DNA from: Prosthecochloris sp.
GTDB taxonomy: Bacteria; Bacteroidota; Chlorobiia; Chlorobiales; Chlorobiaceae
DNA length: 62,687 nucleotides
Assembly: GCA_015482705.2 (NCBI GenBank)
Contig: JADMLA020000003.1
Location: 1 to 62,687 of the forward strand
Reading direction: 5' to 3'
The translations under genes and the position numbers were made by a program. Shown here in pieces: positions 51,782 through 60,802 of this stretch. The stretch's first letter is position 1. Each line of letters starts with the position of its first letter. The notes beneath the pieces were generated by a model. That model saw only the letters and a program-made list of their open reading frames with translations. It had not been told where the DNA came from and did not search any database.

Positions 51782-52521
51782 GACAGGGGGTTTTTTGTTT
51801 TCAGGTGTTGTAAAGAAAATATAAAAAAAGAGGCGGTCTCAGAAACATAACCGCGAGAGCCTCGCGATTATGGTTCGGCATAACATACCACGAACAGTGA
51901 AAGAGAAGACCGAGTTTCACCGGGATGCAGCATCAAACTTTCTGAAGTCATGCCCGCCTTGTATAATGCTATTTTTTTATTACACGGAGTGAAGCGGCAT
52001 CCAATCCTCCTCAAAGTCATGCCGCACTCGATGCGGTGTCCATAGTGAAGAGCGGGGACGCTCATGGATCCCCGGGTCCGCGCTTCGCTTGCCCGGGGAT
52101 GACCGGGAGAGGAGGGCCATGCTGGAGAATGGCTGGGCGAAAGGCGTCAAGCAGGACGTGAAGTGGTATCCATGAAGATTTTCAGAAGAAGATGGATCCC
52201 CGGGTCAAGCCCGAGGATGACTGGAAAAGAGAAGTCATGCCGCACTCGATGCGGTGTCCATAGTTGAAGAGCGGGGACGCTCATGGATCCCCGGGTCCGC
52301 GCTTCGCTTGTCCGGGGATGACCGGGAGAGGGAAATCACGCCGCACCGTGCGTGAAATAGATGTTTTGGGTTGCATGGGTCAAACCCGAAGATGACAGGG
52401 AAAGAGGAGGTGGAGGGTGCTGCATGAAGCAGTGGTTTTAAAAGCGAATGCCTGCTCAAAATAAGAGAGGCTGCCCTTTTGAGGCAGCCTCGTAGTGTCG
52501 AACTGAAGACAAATGAGCTTA
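51782..52521. repeat. Intergenic repeat cluster before acs
   Basis: No gene is supported in these 740 bases. At 51830 is GAGGCGGTCTCAGAAA, which looks like a solitary end of the inverted-repeat element. A hairpin CGCGAG agc CTCGCG follows at 51852-51866. From 52015 to about 52398 is a reversed R1/R2 cluster: R2 near 52017, extended R1 52064-52102, R1 52192-52221, R2 near 52234 and extended R1 52283-52321. The R2 plus R1 blocks at 52015 and 52232 are almost identical over about 95 bases, a recent local duplication. Confidence 0.75.
52467..52491 (-). terminator. Rho-independent terminator of acs
   Basis: GAGGCTGCC (52467-52475) pairs with GGCAGCCTC (52483-52491) around a 7-base loop. On the minus strand the stem is followed by CTCTTATTTT. 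It lies 30 bases past the acs stop. Its arms resemble the ends of the inverted-repeat element. Confidence 0.8.
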
Positions 52522-54513
52522 TTAGTCTTCTTCCTCCTGTTCCCGGAGTTGTTCGAGTACTCCGAAATCTTCGAGCGTTGTGACATCACCCTTGATTTCT
52601 TTTGTCGAAGCAAGCTCGCGGAGCAAACGCCGCATGATCTTGCCGCTTCTTGTTTTAGGCAATCCTTTTGCCCACCGAATTTCATCGGGTTTGGCGATAG
52701 GGCCGATTTCTCTGGAAACATGGTTCCGGAGGTCTTCGCGGAGTTTCATATCCCCTTCGTATTCATCCTTGAGTGTGACAAATGCGATGAGTGCGTTACC
52801 CTTGATTTCATCCGGGCGGCTTACGACTGCCGCTTCGGCAACAGCTTCATGAGCGACGAGAGCGCTTTCTACCTCACTGGTTCCGAGGCGGTGTCCTGAA
52901 ACGTTGACGACGTCATCGACTCGTCCCATGATCCAGATGTAACCGTCTTCGTCTTTACGGGCGCCGTCACCGGTAAAGTACATGTCCTTGAACTCGGACC
53001 AATAGGTGTCTTCATAACGCTTGTTGTCACCGTATATGGTGCGAAGCATCGACGGCCAGGGTTTTTTGATGACCAGGTAACCACCTTCGTTGGGTTCGCA
53101 GGAGGTGCCGTCTTTGCGGACGACATCGACCATGATTCCCGGAAGCGGTCTTGTCGCCGTACCCGGTTTGGTCGGAGTGGCGCCCGGAAGAGGCGAAACA
53201 AGAATTCCGCCGGTTTCGGTTTGCCACCATGTGTCTACAATCGGGCATTTCTCTTTGCCTATTACCGTGTGGTACCACATCCAGGCTTTCGGGTTGATCG
53301 GTTCGCCTACCGTCCCGAGTAGCCGCAGGGAGCTCAGATCATGTTTGGTGACCCACTCGTCTCCTGCCCGGATAAATGCGCGGATTGCGGTTGGTGCGGT
53401 ATAGAGTATCGTGATTTTGTGGCGATTGACGATATCCCAAAAACGATCCCACTGCGGATAGTTCGGAGCACCTTCGTACATCATGATGGTGGCCCCGTTC
53501 AGCAAAGGACCGTACACCAGGTAGCTATGCCCTGTGATCCAGCCGACATCGGCGGTGCACCAGTAGATGTCGTCGTCCTTGATGTCGAAAACATACTTGA
53601 AGGAATTTGCGGCATGGACCATGTAGCCGCCTGTGGTATGGAGGATTCCTTTCGGTTTGCCTGTCGATCCGCTTGTATAGAGAATGAAAAGAGGGTGCTC
53701 GGCGTCCACAAAATCGGGGTCGTTATGGTCGAGAGCCAGTCCCATGAGATCATGCCACCAGTGGTCCATACCATCATGCATGTGCACATCTTCATTGGTG
53801 ACTTTCAGGACGATGACACTGCGGACCGAGGGTGTATCGACTATGGCTTCGTCGACGATTCCCTTGAGGTTGATGGTTTTGCCCCGCCTTTTTGTTCCGT
53901 CTGCGCAAATAATGAGTTTCGCTCTGGAATCGTTTACTCTTTCGGTAATGGCGTGAGCGGAAAAACCGGCGAAAATAACGTTATGAACCGCGCCAACTCT
54001 GGCACAGGCGAGAACTGCGATGGCCAGTTCAGGAACCATGCCCATATAAATGGCAACCCTGTCACCGGGTTTGATGCCGGCTATTTTCAGGACATTGGCA
54101 AACTTGCTGACCTGACGGTGCAGCTCCCCGTAGGTGAGGACGCGCTGTTCGCCTTCTTCCCCCTCCCAGATAATCGCGGCCTTGTTTTTCCGCCAGCTGT
54201 TTACATGCCGGTCTACGGCGTTATAGCAGACGTTCGTCGTGCCGCCATTGAACCATTTTGCGTAAGGTGATTTCCATTCAAGGACGCTGTCCCATTTTTT
54301 GTCCCAGTAAAAACTATCGGCTATCCCTTCCCAATATTTTTCTGGATCATCAGCGGCTTCGTTGTAGAGCTTTTCATATTCCTCCATCGAGGAGATGTGG
54401 GCTTTTTCTGAAAAATCGGGAGGAGGAGGAAATTTTCTTTTTTCCGACAAAACTGAACTGATTGACTCTTGATCGGCTGTTGTTTGACTTGATTGTTTTC
54501 GTTCCTTAGCCAT
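52522..54513 (-). CDS. acs: Acetyl-CoA synthetase
   Basis: The 663-residue enzyme activates acetate with ATP and CoA, allowing acetate assimilation. Landmarks are NVCYNAVDRHV, the AMP-binding P-loop LFILYTSGSTGKPKGILHTTGG, WWQTETGGILVSPLPG, YFTGDGARKDEDGYIWIMGRVDDVVNVSGHR in the hinge region, and the acetylatable Lys in the C-terminal PKTRSGKIMRR. That Lys is the site at which sirtuin deacetylases control Acs in other bacteria, and a sirtuin gene lies at 26.3 kb. It is full length with a terminator downstream. Confidence 0.97.
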   Translation of the reverse strand: MAKERKQSSQTTADQESISSVLSEKRKFPPPPDFSEKAHISSMEEYEKLYNEAADDPEKYWEGIADSFYWDKKWDSVLEWKSPYAKWFNGGTTNVCYNAVDRHVNSWRKNKAAIIWEGEEGEQRVLTYGELHRQVSKFANVLKIAGIKPGDRVAIYMGMVPELAIAVLACARVGAVHNVIFAGFSAHAITERVNDSRAKLIICADGTKRRGKTINLKGIVDEAIVDTPSVRSVIVLKVTNEDVHMHDGMDHWWHDLMGLALDHNDPDFVDAEHPLFILYTSGSTGKPKGILHTTGGYMVHAANSFKYVFDIKDDDIYWCTADVGWITGHSYLVYGPLLNGATIMMYEGAPNYPQWDRFWDIVNRHKITILYTAPTAIRAFIRAGDEWVTKHDLSSLRLLGTVGEPINPKAWMWYHTVIGKEKCPIVDTWWQTETGGILVSPLPGATPTKPGTATRPLPGIMVDVVRKDGTSCEPNEGGYLVIKKPWPSMLRTIYGDNKRYEDTYWSEFKDMYFTGDGARKDEDGYIWIMGRVDDVVNVSGHRLGTSEVESALVAHEAVAEAAVVSRPDEIKGNALIAFVTLKDEYEGDMKLREDLRNHVSREIGPIAKPDEIRWAKGLPKTRSGKIMRRLLRELASTKEIKGDVTTLEDFGVLEQLREQEEED

Positions 54514-54780
54514 TATACCAGATTTTAAGTTGACAAATAGGGATTATCCCCCTCACGTGTATGAAAAGCGCAAATTGGTTATTTGGGAAAGGGCATGGAG
54601 CTCCGGCTGGTAAAAAAGCGAGATAGTGTTTGCTTCAAAACGGTTTTTCCCGAGATGTATTTACAGGAATATATTCGTGCAGAAAACCAAAAAAAACATT
54701 ATACGAAAAAAAGCGGTCTGCAGGCAAGTCGATTGTTCTATTCATTTGATCGTTTCTTCGATGATGGAGATGAGAGGGGT
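54514..54780. other. Gap between acs and the phage-type repressor
   Basis: The divergent-to-tail gap contains the acs promoter region and a stretch of A-rich DNA after 54640. A 100-codon plus-strand frame at 54583-54885 crosses it but overlaps the repressor's end and has no recognisable product, so I do not call a gene. Confidence 0.5.
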
Positions 54781-55437
54781 TCAATGAAGCGATTTGATGA
54801 TCATGTACACGATACCGAGGATTTTCTTCTCATTGCGTGCGGTTCTCACTGTGATTTCCTGACCAGCATCGTCGGTCAGCAGTAAATTGTTTTCCTTACG
54901 GTGTGTTCGAGCGAGGAATTGGCGGTTATCGCTCGACAGCAGAACAAGTTCCTGATCGTTCAGCTCGATTTCAGGTGCAGCTATCACGATATCGCCTTTG
55001 GCGATCTTTGGGGGAAAGGCCTTTGCCGAGTAGAACGCCAGAGAGCTGTTGTACTTGGCAAGCATCGACGGCAGGGTTATGTATTCTGTTTTTTCTTTAC
55101 CGCCGAGAGGTATCCGCACGGTGTCCCGGAATCCATATTTTGCCGGGTATTCCTGAACGATGTCCAATAGATGGTTTACACGTTGTTCCAGAAGATCGAG
55201 CCTCTCTGCCCCATGTGATTCATCCTCTTCTCCTATCAGATAATTGAGGTTCAATTCGGGGTATGTCCGCTTTAGCGATTTTATGAGTTTATAGCCGGGT
55301 TCCTTTTCTCCCCGTTCAACTTCGCTGATAAAGCTTTTCGATATGCCAAGCTTATCTGCAAGGCTTTGAAGAGTAAGCTGTTCTGACTTACGGATGTGTT
55401 TCAAGCATTTCCCGAAATGGGTGCTTTTATCCGCCAT
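54781..55437 (-). CDS. XRE-family repressor with degenerate S24 domain
   Basis: The 218-residue protein has an N-terminal Cro/C1-type helix-turn-helix (LTLQSLADKLGISKSFISEVERGEKEPGY), a linker and a C-terminal domain laid out like the LexA/phage-repressor S24 peptidase. Where S24 proteins have the nucleophile Ser-Met this one reads AKAFPPKIAKGDIVIAAP, and the catalytic Lys position (..FLARTHRKENN..) is also unmatched, so self-cleavage looks lost. It is divergent from two small genes across an 84-base gap with a perfect palindrome. The arrangement is that of a phage lysogeny switch. No integrase or other phage gene is near. Confidence 0.85.
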   Translation of the reverse strand: MADKSTHFGKCLKHIRKSEQLTLQSLADKLGISKSFISEVERGEKEPGYKLIKSLKRTYPELNLNYLIGEEDESHGAERLDLLEQRVNHLLDIVQEYPAKYGFRDTVRIPLGGKEKTEYITLPSMLAKYNSSLAFYSAKAFPPKIAKGDIVIAAPEIELNDQELVLLSSDNRQFLARTHRKENNLLLTDDAGQEITVRTARNEKKILGIVYMIIKSLH

Positions 55438-55455
55438 GATGAATTTTTTTTGTAT

Positions 55456-55475
55456 ATTTCCGCTGTAGCGGAAAT
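55456..55475. promoter_or_regulatory. Perfect 20-base palindromic operator
   Basis: ATTTCCGCT (55456-55464), GT, AGCGGAAAT (55467-55475) form a perfect inverted repeat in the gap between the repressor gene and the first small gene. Related half-sites follow on the right: AGCAGAAAA, ACAGAAAT and AAGGAAAA. This is the expected layout of a dimeric repressor's operator covering both divergent promoters. Confidence 0.7.
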
Positions 55476-55521
55476 AGGTTTATAGCAGAAAACAGAAATA
55501 AAGGAAAATAAACCGAAAAAT

Positions 55522-55740
55522 ATGGAAGGACAAGAGGTAAGGATCGATCATCGAAAACTTCCTTGGAAAGGGATATGGAAAGCTATTGCCGAAAAAGAAT
55601 CAGCCCGCAGGGGGAAAAAGGTTTCTCCAGAAGCGGTGCGGATGGGGGTTCAGGGGAAGAGCGAGTACTACCTTCGGTTGTATCATCAGGAAATACAGAA
55701 ACGCAGGGCTTATCTGCATGGTAATGAGAGGGATACCTGA
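55522..55740 (+). CDS. Small basic protein divergent from the repressor
   Basis: The 72-residue protein is basic and predicted helical (LPWKGIWKAIAEKESARRGK, then VSPEAVRMGVQGKSEYYLRL). Its place, divergent from a C1-type repressor, is where Cro or an early transcription factor sits in phages. I do not recognise the family. The ATG has no close ribosome-binding site (AAGGA is 17 bases upstream). It is followed 11 bases later by a second small gene. Confidence 0.65.
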   Translation: MEGQEVRIDHRKLPWKGIWKAIAEKESARRGKKVSPEAVRMGVQGKSEYYLRLYHQEIQKRRAYLHGNERDT

Positions 55741-55751
55741 GGATCCATGCT

Positions 55752-55982
55752 TTGGGTAACAAACGAAAACGTACTCCCATGTCTCCCGGTAATACAAGAG
55801 GTGCCGATAATATCGGCAGGAAAAGGTTCGCGGAAGTGGACGTATTGAAGGATATGCTGAAAGAAAAAAACAAGCAGATACAGCTCCTGCATCAAAAACT
55901 GAAGCAGTCCGACGAGTATGGAAGAAATCTCAGCGATTTACTGCGGGAGCTGGTCCGGCTGCTCGCGATTATTGAACAGTGA
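55752..55982 (+). CDS. Small coiled-coil protein of the repressor module
   Basis: The 76-residue protein has a very basic start (GNKRKRTPMSPGN) and then a long amphipathic helix (residues 27-70) with heptad leucines and isoleucines (VLKDMLKEKNKQIQLLHQKL, then LSDLLRELVRLLAII), a probable dimeric coiled coil. The start is TTG 55752, 8 bases after GAGGA; an ATG at 55747 opens a different, shorter frame. The stop codon runs directly into a terminator, which marks the end of the transcription unit. Function is unknown; a DNA-binding or scaffold role would fit the composition. Confidence 0.65.
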   Translation: MGNKRKRTPMSPGNTRGADNIGRKRFAEVDVLKDMLKEKNKQIQLLHQKLKQSDEYGRNLSDLLRELVRLLAIIEQ

Positions 55983-56010
55983 CTGTCGTTATCGACAGTT
56001 GCTCTTTTTT
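55982..56010 (+). terminator. Terminator of the small-gene operon
   Basis: ACTGTCG (55982-55988), loop TTAT, CGACAGT (55993-55999), then TGCTC and a run of six T residues. It begins at the last base of the upstream stop codon and supports a real plus-strand transcript from 55.5 kb. Confidence 0.85.
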
Positions 56011-56012
56011 CT

Positions 56013-58433
56013 TTATTTCGGTCTGACGACGAAATTGATCAGCCTGTCGGGAACGACAATTTCCTTGACTACAGTCGTTTCCTTGAGGAATTTCTGAACT
56101 GTTTCGTCGTTTCGGGCTTTTTCAAGTAACACTTCTTTCGAAGTTTTTACCGGTGCGGTTACCGTTCCCCTTAGTTTCCCGTTAACCTGGACGGCAATGG
56201 TGACTTCGTCGTCTGCAGCGAGAGCTGAATCGTAAGCCGGCCACGAGGCGTTGGTTATCGAGGAGGTATGACCGATCGCTTCCCAGAGTTCTTCGCTAAT
56301 GTGGGGCGCATAGGGTGAAAGTAACAAAAGAAGTGTTTCAACAGCCTCTCTGCTTCTGCATTCCGCTTTGTGAAGCTCATTGACAAAGACCATCATCTCG
56401 GCAATTGCCGTATTGAATTTCAGTTGTCCGGTATCTCCGGTTACCTTTTTTATCGTCTTGTGCATAGTTCTCACAAGATTTTGTGAAAGGGGAGTGTCAG
56501 TTATGCTGACAAGGCTCTCCGGCTCTGGATAGACCAGACGCCAAACTCTCGCGAGAAAGCGGCTTACACCTTCGATACCATTGGTGTTCCAGGGTTTAAC
56601 CTGTTCAAGCGGTCCGAGAAACATTTCATAAAGGCGTGTCGCGTCTGCACCGTATGCATTCAGGACATGGTCGGCCGGAATGACGTTGCCTCGAGATTTG
56701 GACATCTTTTCATTGTCTTCGCCGAGAATCATGCCCTGATTGAACAGCTTTTGGAACGGCTCTCTGGTAGAGACCACTCCGAGGTCATAGAGCACCTTGT
56801 GCCAGAATCGGGCATAGAGGAGGTGTAATACCGCATGCTCCGCACCGCCTACATAAAGGTCCACGTTCATCCAGTACCGCTCTTTTTCCCTGTCGACCAG
56901 GGTTTCGGTGTTTACCGGATCGATAAAACGCAGATAGTACCAGCAACTGCCTGCCCATTGCGGCATGGTGTTGGTTTCACGTCTGAATGTACCGTTTTCG
57001 TCGGTTCCGTAGAGCCATTCGGAAATATTGGCGAGAGGAGATTCTCCGGTGGTTGTCGGCTGATAGGCTTGTACGTCGGGCAAGGTGAGCGGAAGATCGG
57101 TTTCAGGACGCAGTACACCATCTTCATAATGTTTGACAGGTATCGGTTCACCCCAATACCGTTGCCGGCTGAAGATCCAGTCGCGGAGTTTGTAATTGAC
57201 CGTTCTTTTCCCCTTTGCCTTTTTTTCGAGCCAATCGGCCATGACGCCGAAAGCGTTTTCGAACGTCAGGCCGTCGAGACTGATTTCATCGTTCGAAGAG
57301 TTGACACAGACACTGCCTTTTTCTTCGAAAACGGCTTCCTGAACGTCATGAGGGCTTTTGATGACCTCGACGATCGGAAGACCGAATTTATTGGCAAACT
57401 CCCAGTCACGTCCGTCATGAGCCGGCACCGACATGATTGCTCCCGTACCGTAGCTGGTGAGGACGAAGTCCGATATCCAGATAGGCAAGGCCTGCCCGTT
57501 TGCAGGATTGACAGCATATGAACCGGTAAAAACCCCTGTTTTTTCTTTCTGCAGTCCGGTTCTCTCGAGCTCTGTTTTCAGTTTCGCTTGCTCGATGTAT
57601 TGTTTCACTTCCACAAGCTGTGGTGCAGTTGCAAGTTTTTCAGCCATCGGGTGTTCCGGAGAAATTACCACATAGGTTGCTCCGAAAAGGGTGTCTGGCC
57701 GGGTGGTATAGACCCTGATGGTTGTTTTGTGGCAGGGGAGTTCGAAATCAATTTCGACACCTTCCGATCGTCCGATCCAGTTGCGCTGCATCTGCTTGAC
57801 GTTTTCAGGCCAGTCGACATCGTCGAGGTCTTCGAGCAGTTGTTCTGCGTAAGCGGTTATTTTCAGAATCCACTGACGAAGGGGTTTCCGCACTACGGTA
57901 TAGCCGTCGGCGATTTTCTCATCGACTTCTTCATTCGCGAGGACAGTTTTGAGTTCTTCGCACCAGTTGACATCGACCTCGCTTGTATAAGCCAGTCCAC
58001 GGTCGAGCATCTGAAGGAAAATCCACTGTGTCCAGGTATAGTATTCAGGGTCGGTCGTGTTGATTTCACGGCTCCAATCGTAAGAAAAACCCATGCGCTG
58101 CAATGTTTCCTTGAAGCTCGCGACATTCTTTTCAGTGATGACTTTCGGGTGAGTACCGGTTTTGATCGCAAATTGCTCTGCAGGTAGTCCGAATGCGTCC
58201 CATCCCATAGGGTGTAGAACGTTGTGTCCCTGGCTGCGTTTGAAACGTGCGATGATATCCGTTGCTGTATATCCCTCAAGATGTCCGACGTGCAGTCCGG
58301 AACCGCTCGGATAGGGAAACATGTCCAGGACGTAATACTTGGGTTTATCATCTGTGTTTTCGGTACGGAAGGTCTGGTGTTCGTCCCAGTGCGCCTGCCA
58401 TTTTTTCTCTATTGTCGGAAAGTCGTAACGCAT
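56013..58433 (-). CDS. leuS: Leucyl-tRNA synthetase
   Basis: The 806-residue class I synthetase charges tRNA-Leu. The HIGH motif appears as YPSGSGLHVGHLEGYTATD, the editing domain inserts after about residue 220 (TTRPDTLFGATYVVISPEHP), and the KMSKS motif is DNEKMSKSRGNV. The C-terminal domain ends with the tRNA-binding VNGKLRGTV region. It is full length for a bacterial LeuS. Its stop is 3 bases from the convergent terminator of the small-gene operon. Confidence 0.98.
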   Translation of the reverse strand: MRYDFPTIEKKWQAHWDEHQTFRTENTDDKPKYYVLDMFPYPSGSGLHVGHLEGYTATDIIARFKRSQGHNVLHPMGWDAFGLPAEQFAIKTGTHPKVITEKNVASFKETLQRMGFSYDWSREINTTDPEYYTWTQWIFLQMLDRGLAYTSEVDVNWCEELKTVLANEEVDEKIADGYTVVRKPLRQWILKITAYAEQLLEDLDDVDWPENVKQMQRNWIGRSEGVEIDFELPCHKTTIRVYTTRPDTLFGATYVVISPEHPMAEKLATAPQLVEVKQYIEQAKLKTELERTGLQKEKTGVFTGSYAVNPANGQALPIWISDFVLTSYGTGAIMSVPAHDGRDWEFANKFGLPIVEVIKSPHDVQEAVFEEKGSVCVNSSNDEISLDGLTFENAFGVMADWLEKKAKGKRTVNYKLRDWIFSRQRYWGEPIPVKHYEDGVLRPETDLPLTLPDVQAYQPTTTGESPLANISEWLYGTDENGTFRRETNTMPQWAGSCWYYLRFIDPVNTETLVDREKERYWMNVDLYVGGAEHAVLHLLYARFWHKVLYDLGVVSTREPFQKLFNQGMILGEDNEKMSKSRGNVIPADHVLNAYGADATRLYEMFLGPLEQVKPWNTNGIEGVSRFLARVWRLVYPEPESLVSITDTPLSQNLVRTMHKTIKKVTGDTGQLKFNTAIAEMMVFVNELHKAECRSREAVETLLLLLSPYAPHISEELWEAIGHTSSITNASWPAYDSALAADDEVTIAVQVNGKLRGTVTAPVKTSKEVLLEKARNDETVQKFLKETTVVKEIVVPDRLINFVVRPK

Positions 58434-58529
58434 GCTTTTTTTCGGATATGTTTGTGCTTCCTGCAGATCAGGTCAAAGAAAAGAAAATCACATGAAAATG
58501 AAAAAGCCGCAGGATGTTTTTTCGGGCAG

Positions 58530-58561
58530 AAAAAAAAGCTGTGCACCAATGTTGCACAGCT
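58530..58561 (-). terminator. Rho-independent terminator of pnp
   Basis: On the minus strand AGCTGTGCA pairs with TGCACAGCT around a 7-base loop (58537-58561) and is followed by a run of at least seven T residues. It lies 45 bases past the pnp stop. Confidence 0.92.
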
Positions 58562-58606
58562 TTAGGTTTCGTGTTGCCCGCTGTTTCATGCAGAGGGCCG
58601 ACTGTT

Positions 58607-60802
58607 TTACTCTCCCTGTGCCGGTGAACCGTTTTCGGATTCCGGTGGAACGTCAAGCAGTGCTTTCATGGATAGTGCATAACGTGTCTTGCCTGTTCTG
58701 GGATCCTTACGGATATCGATCAGCTTGACTTTTATACGGTCTCCGGGTTTCAGATAGTCACTCACCTTCGAAACTCTTTCTTTTGCAATTTCAGAGATGT
58801 GTACGAGCCCATCGGTTTTCGGGAGAAACTCGACAAATGCGCCCAGTTCTTCTCGTATGTCGCGGACCTTGCCGGAATACACCAGACCGACTTCCGGTTT
58901 CGAGATGAGTGTCTTGATCGTTTCGATCGCCGCAGATGCCCCTTCACCGTTCGGTGCGGCAATGGTAACCGTGCCGTCGTCTTCGACATTGATTTCCGCA
59001 CCAGTTTCTTCAGTGATGCTTCTGATCGTTTCGCCACCCTTGCCGATGATCATACCGATCGCATCTACAGGTACCTGGATGGTCGAAAGGCGAGGGGCAT
59101 ATCTGCCGATTTCCTCTCTCGGGTCGGAAATAGCATCGGTCATTTTTTCGAGGATGTGCAAACGCCCTTTCTTTGACTGCTCGAGGGCTTGTTCGAGAAT
59201 ATGATAATCAAGACCATCGATCTTGATGTCCATTTGACATGCCGTTATGCCGTCTCTGGTTCCGGTTACCTTGAAGTCCATGTCTCCAAGGTGGTCTTCG
59301 TTACCGAGAATATCGGAGAGAACGGCATACCGTTCACCTTCCTTGATCAGCCCCATGGCAATGCCGGATACCGGTTTCGTGAGCGGTACGCCGCCGTCCA
59401 TTGCTGCGAGAGTTCCACCGCATACGGACGCCATGGATGAAGAGCCGTTCGATTCGAGAATATCGGATACGATACGAATGGTATAAGGGAATTCCGTGTC
59501 GGAAGGTGCCACTTTTTTGATCGCTCTTTCCGCAAGGTTTCCATGGCCGATTTCTCGGCGTCCGACACCTCCGACACGTCCGGTTTCACCGACTGAAAAA
59601 GGTGGAAAGTTGTAGTGCAGCATAAACCTCTTTTCGGTATCGTCGATAAGGGTATCGATACTCTGAGCATCTTTTTTCGTTCCCAGTGTCAGCGTGACGA
59701 GCGCCTGGGTTTCGCCTCTGGTGAAAAGCGCCGAACCATGTGCTCTGGGGATAAGACCGAGTTCGATACTGATAGGTCTGACCTCTTCGAGTGTTCTGCC
59801 GTCGAGGCGCTTGGCGTCATCGAGAATCATGTGGCGCATCACTTTTTTCTCGATATCGTGGATATGACCTGAAACAATCTGTTCATTGAGATAAAGTGCC
59901 TTTGCAGGATCGGCGGCGATATCATCGGCAGTGATTTCTTCTTTGTAACGGGAAAGGATTTTTCGCGTTACGGTTTTGTATATCTCCGAGGTTTTTTCTG
60001 CACGTTCCTCTTTGCAGAGAGGCATATAAGCAAGTTCTTTCAGGGGAACCGCACACAGTTCCGCGATGCTTTCCTGTAAATCTTCAGGAGCTGCGATCGG
60101 GAGGAACGAGCGTTTTGGTTTTGCTACTTCTGCAGCTATTTCGTCCTGTAAGGAACAGATTTTTTTGATGGCTTCATGTCCAAAACGAATTGCTTCGAGC
60201 ATTTCGGTTTCGGATATCTCGTTCATTTCGCCTTCAAGCATACAGATTGTGTCGGCTGTACCACCGATGCTGATATCGATGTCGCTTCTGGAGAGTTCAT
60301 TGATATTCGGGTTGATGACGTACTCACCGTCGATCCTGCCAACTCGAACTTCCGACATGGAGCTTGAAAACGGTATATCGGAAACCATTATCGCTGCAGA
60401 TGCGGCAATGCCGCCGAGCACATCGGCGTCGTTAATCTGGTCTGAGGAGATAACCGAGATGATGATCTGTGTGTCTTGATAATAACCATCGGGGAAAAGC
60501 GGACGAAGAGCGCGGTCGATGAGGCGGGCGGAAAGGATCTCTTTTTCAGAGGGCCTGCCTTCACGTTTTATGAAGCCGCCCGGGAATTTTCCGGCTGCGG
60601 AGTATTTTTCACGATACTCGACTTGAAGAGGGAAGAAATCCTGATTTGGCGGCGGCGGAGTTTTACTGGAGACCACGGTTGCAAGAACCATGGTGTCACC
60701 CATACTTGCGACAACGGCTCCATCGGCCTGTTTGGCCATTTTTCCGGTTTCGATAGTGATAGTTTTCCCGTCTTCCAGATCGATTGCTTTGCGTATAAAC
60801 AT
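58607..60802 (-). CDS. pnp: Polyribonucleotide nucleotidyltransferase
   Basis: The 731-residue enzyme degrades RNA 3' to 5' with phosphate and belongs to the degradosome. Two RNase PH domains are present (FFPLQVEYREKYSAAGKFPGGF and RRLDG..-type VRPISIELGLIPRAHGSALFTRGETQAL), then a KH domain (PVDAIGMIIGKGGETIRSI) and an S1 domain (YSGKVRDIREELGAFVEFLPKTDGLVHIS). Catalytic Asp residues lie in YAVLSDILGNEDHLGDMDFK. I start at ATG 60802 (MFIRKAIDLEDGK), where similarity begins; the upstream 23 codons are not favoured. No rpsO precedes it in the window. Confidence 0.97.
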   Translation of the reverse strand: MFIRKAIDLEDGKTITIETGKMAKQADGAVVASMGDTMVLATVVSSKTPPPPNQDFFPLQVEYREKYSAAGKFPGGFIKREGRPSEKEILSARLIDRALRPLFPDGYYQDTQIIISVISSDQINDADVLGGIAASAAIMVSDIPFSSSMSEVRVGRIDGEYVINPNINELSRSDIDISIGGTADTICMLEGEMNEISETEMLEAIRFGHEAIKKICSLQDEIAAEVAKPKRSFLPIAAPEDLQESIAELCAVPLKELAYMPLCKEERAEKTSEIYKTVTRKILSRYKEEITADDIAADPAKALYLNEQIVSGHIHDIEKKVMRHMILDDAKRLDGRTLEEVRPISIELGLIPRAHGSALFTRGETQALVTLTLGTKKDAQSIDTLIDDTEKRFMLHYNFPPFSVGETGRVGGVGRREIGHGNLAERAIKKVAPSDTEFPYTIRIVSDILESNGSSSMASVCGGTLAAMDGGVPLTKPVSGIAMGLIKEGERYAVLSDILGNEDHLGDMDFKVTGTRDGITACQMDIKIDGLDYHILEQALEQSKKGRLHILEKMTDAISDPREEIGRYAPRLSTIQVPVDAIGMIIGKGGETIRSITEETGAEINVEDDGTVTIAAPNGEGASAAIETIKTLISKPEVGLVYSGKVRDIREELGAFVEFLPKTDGLVHISEIAKERVSKVSDYLKPGDRIKVKLIDIRKDPRTGKTRYALSMKALLDVPPESENGSPAQGE

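Noticed and set aside
54583..54885. 100-codon plus-strand frame after acs
   Set aside because: It runs into the 3' end of the repressor gene on the other strand, has no recognisable product and no good ribosome-binding site. Kept only as a remark on the gap.
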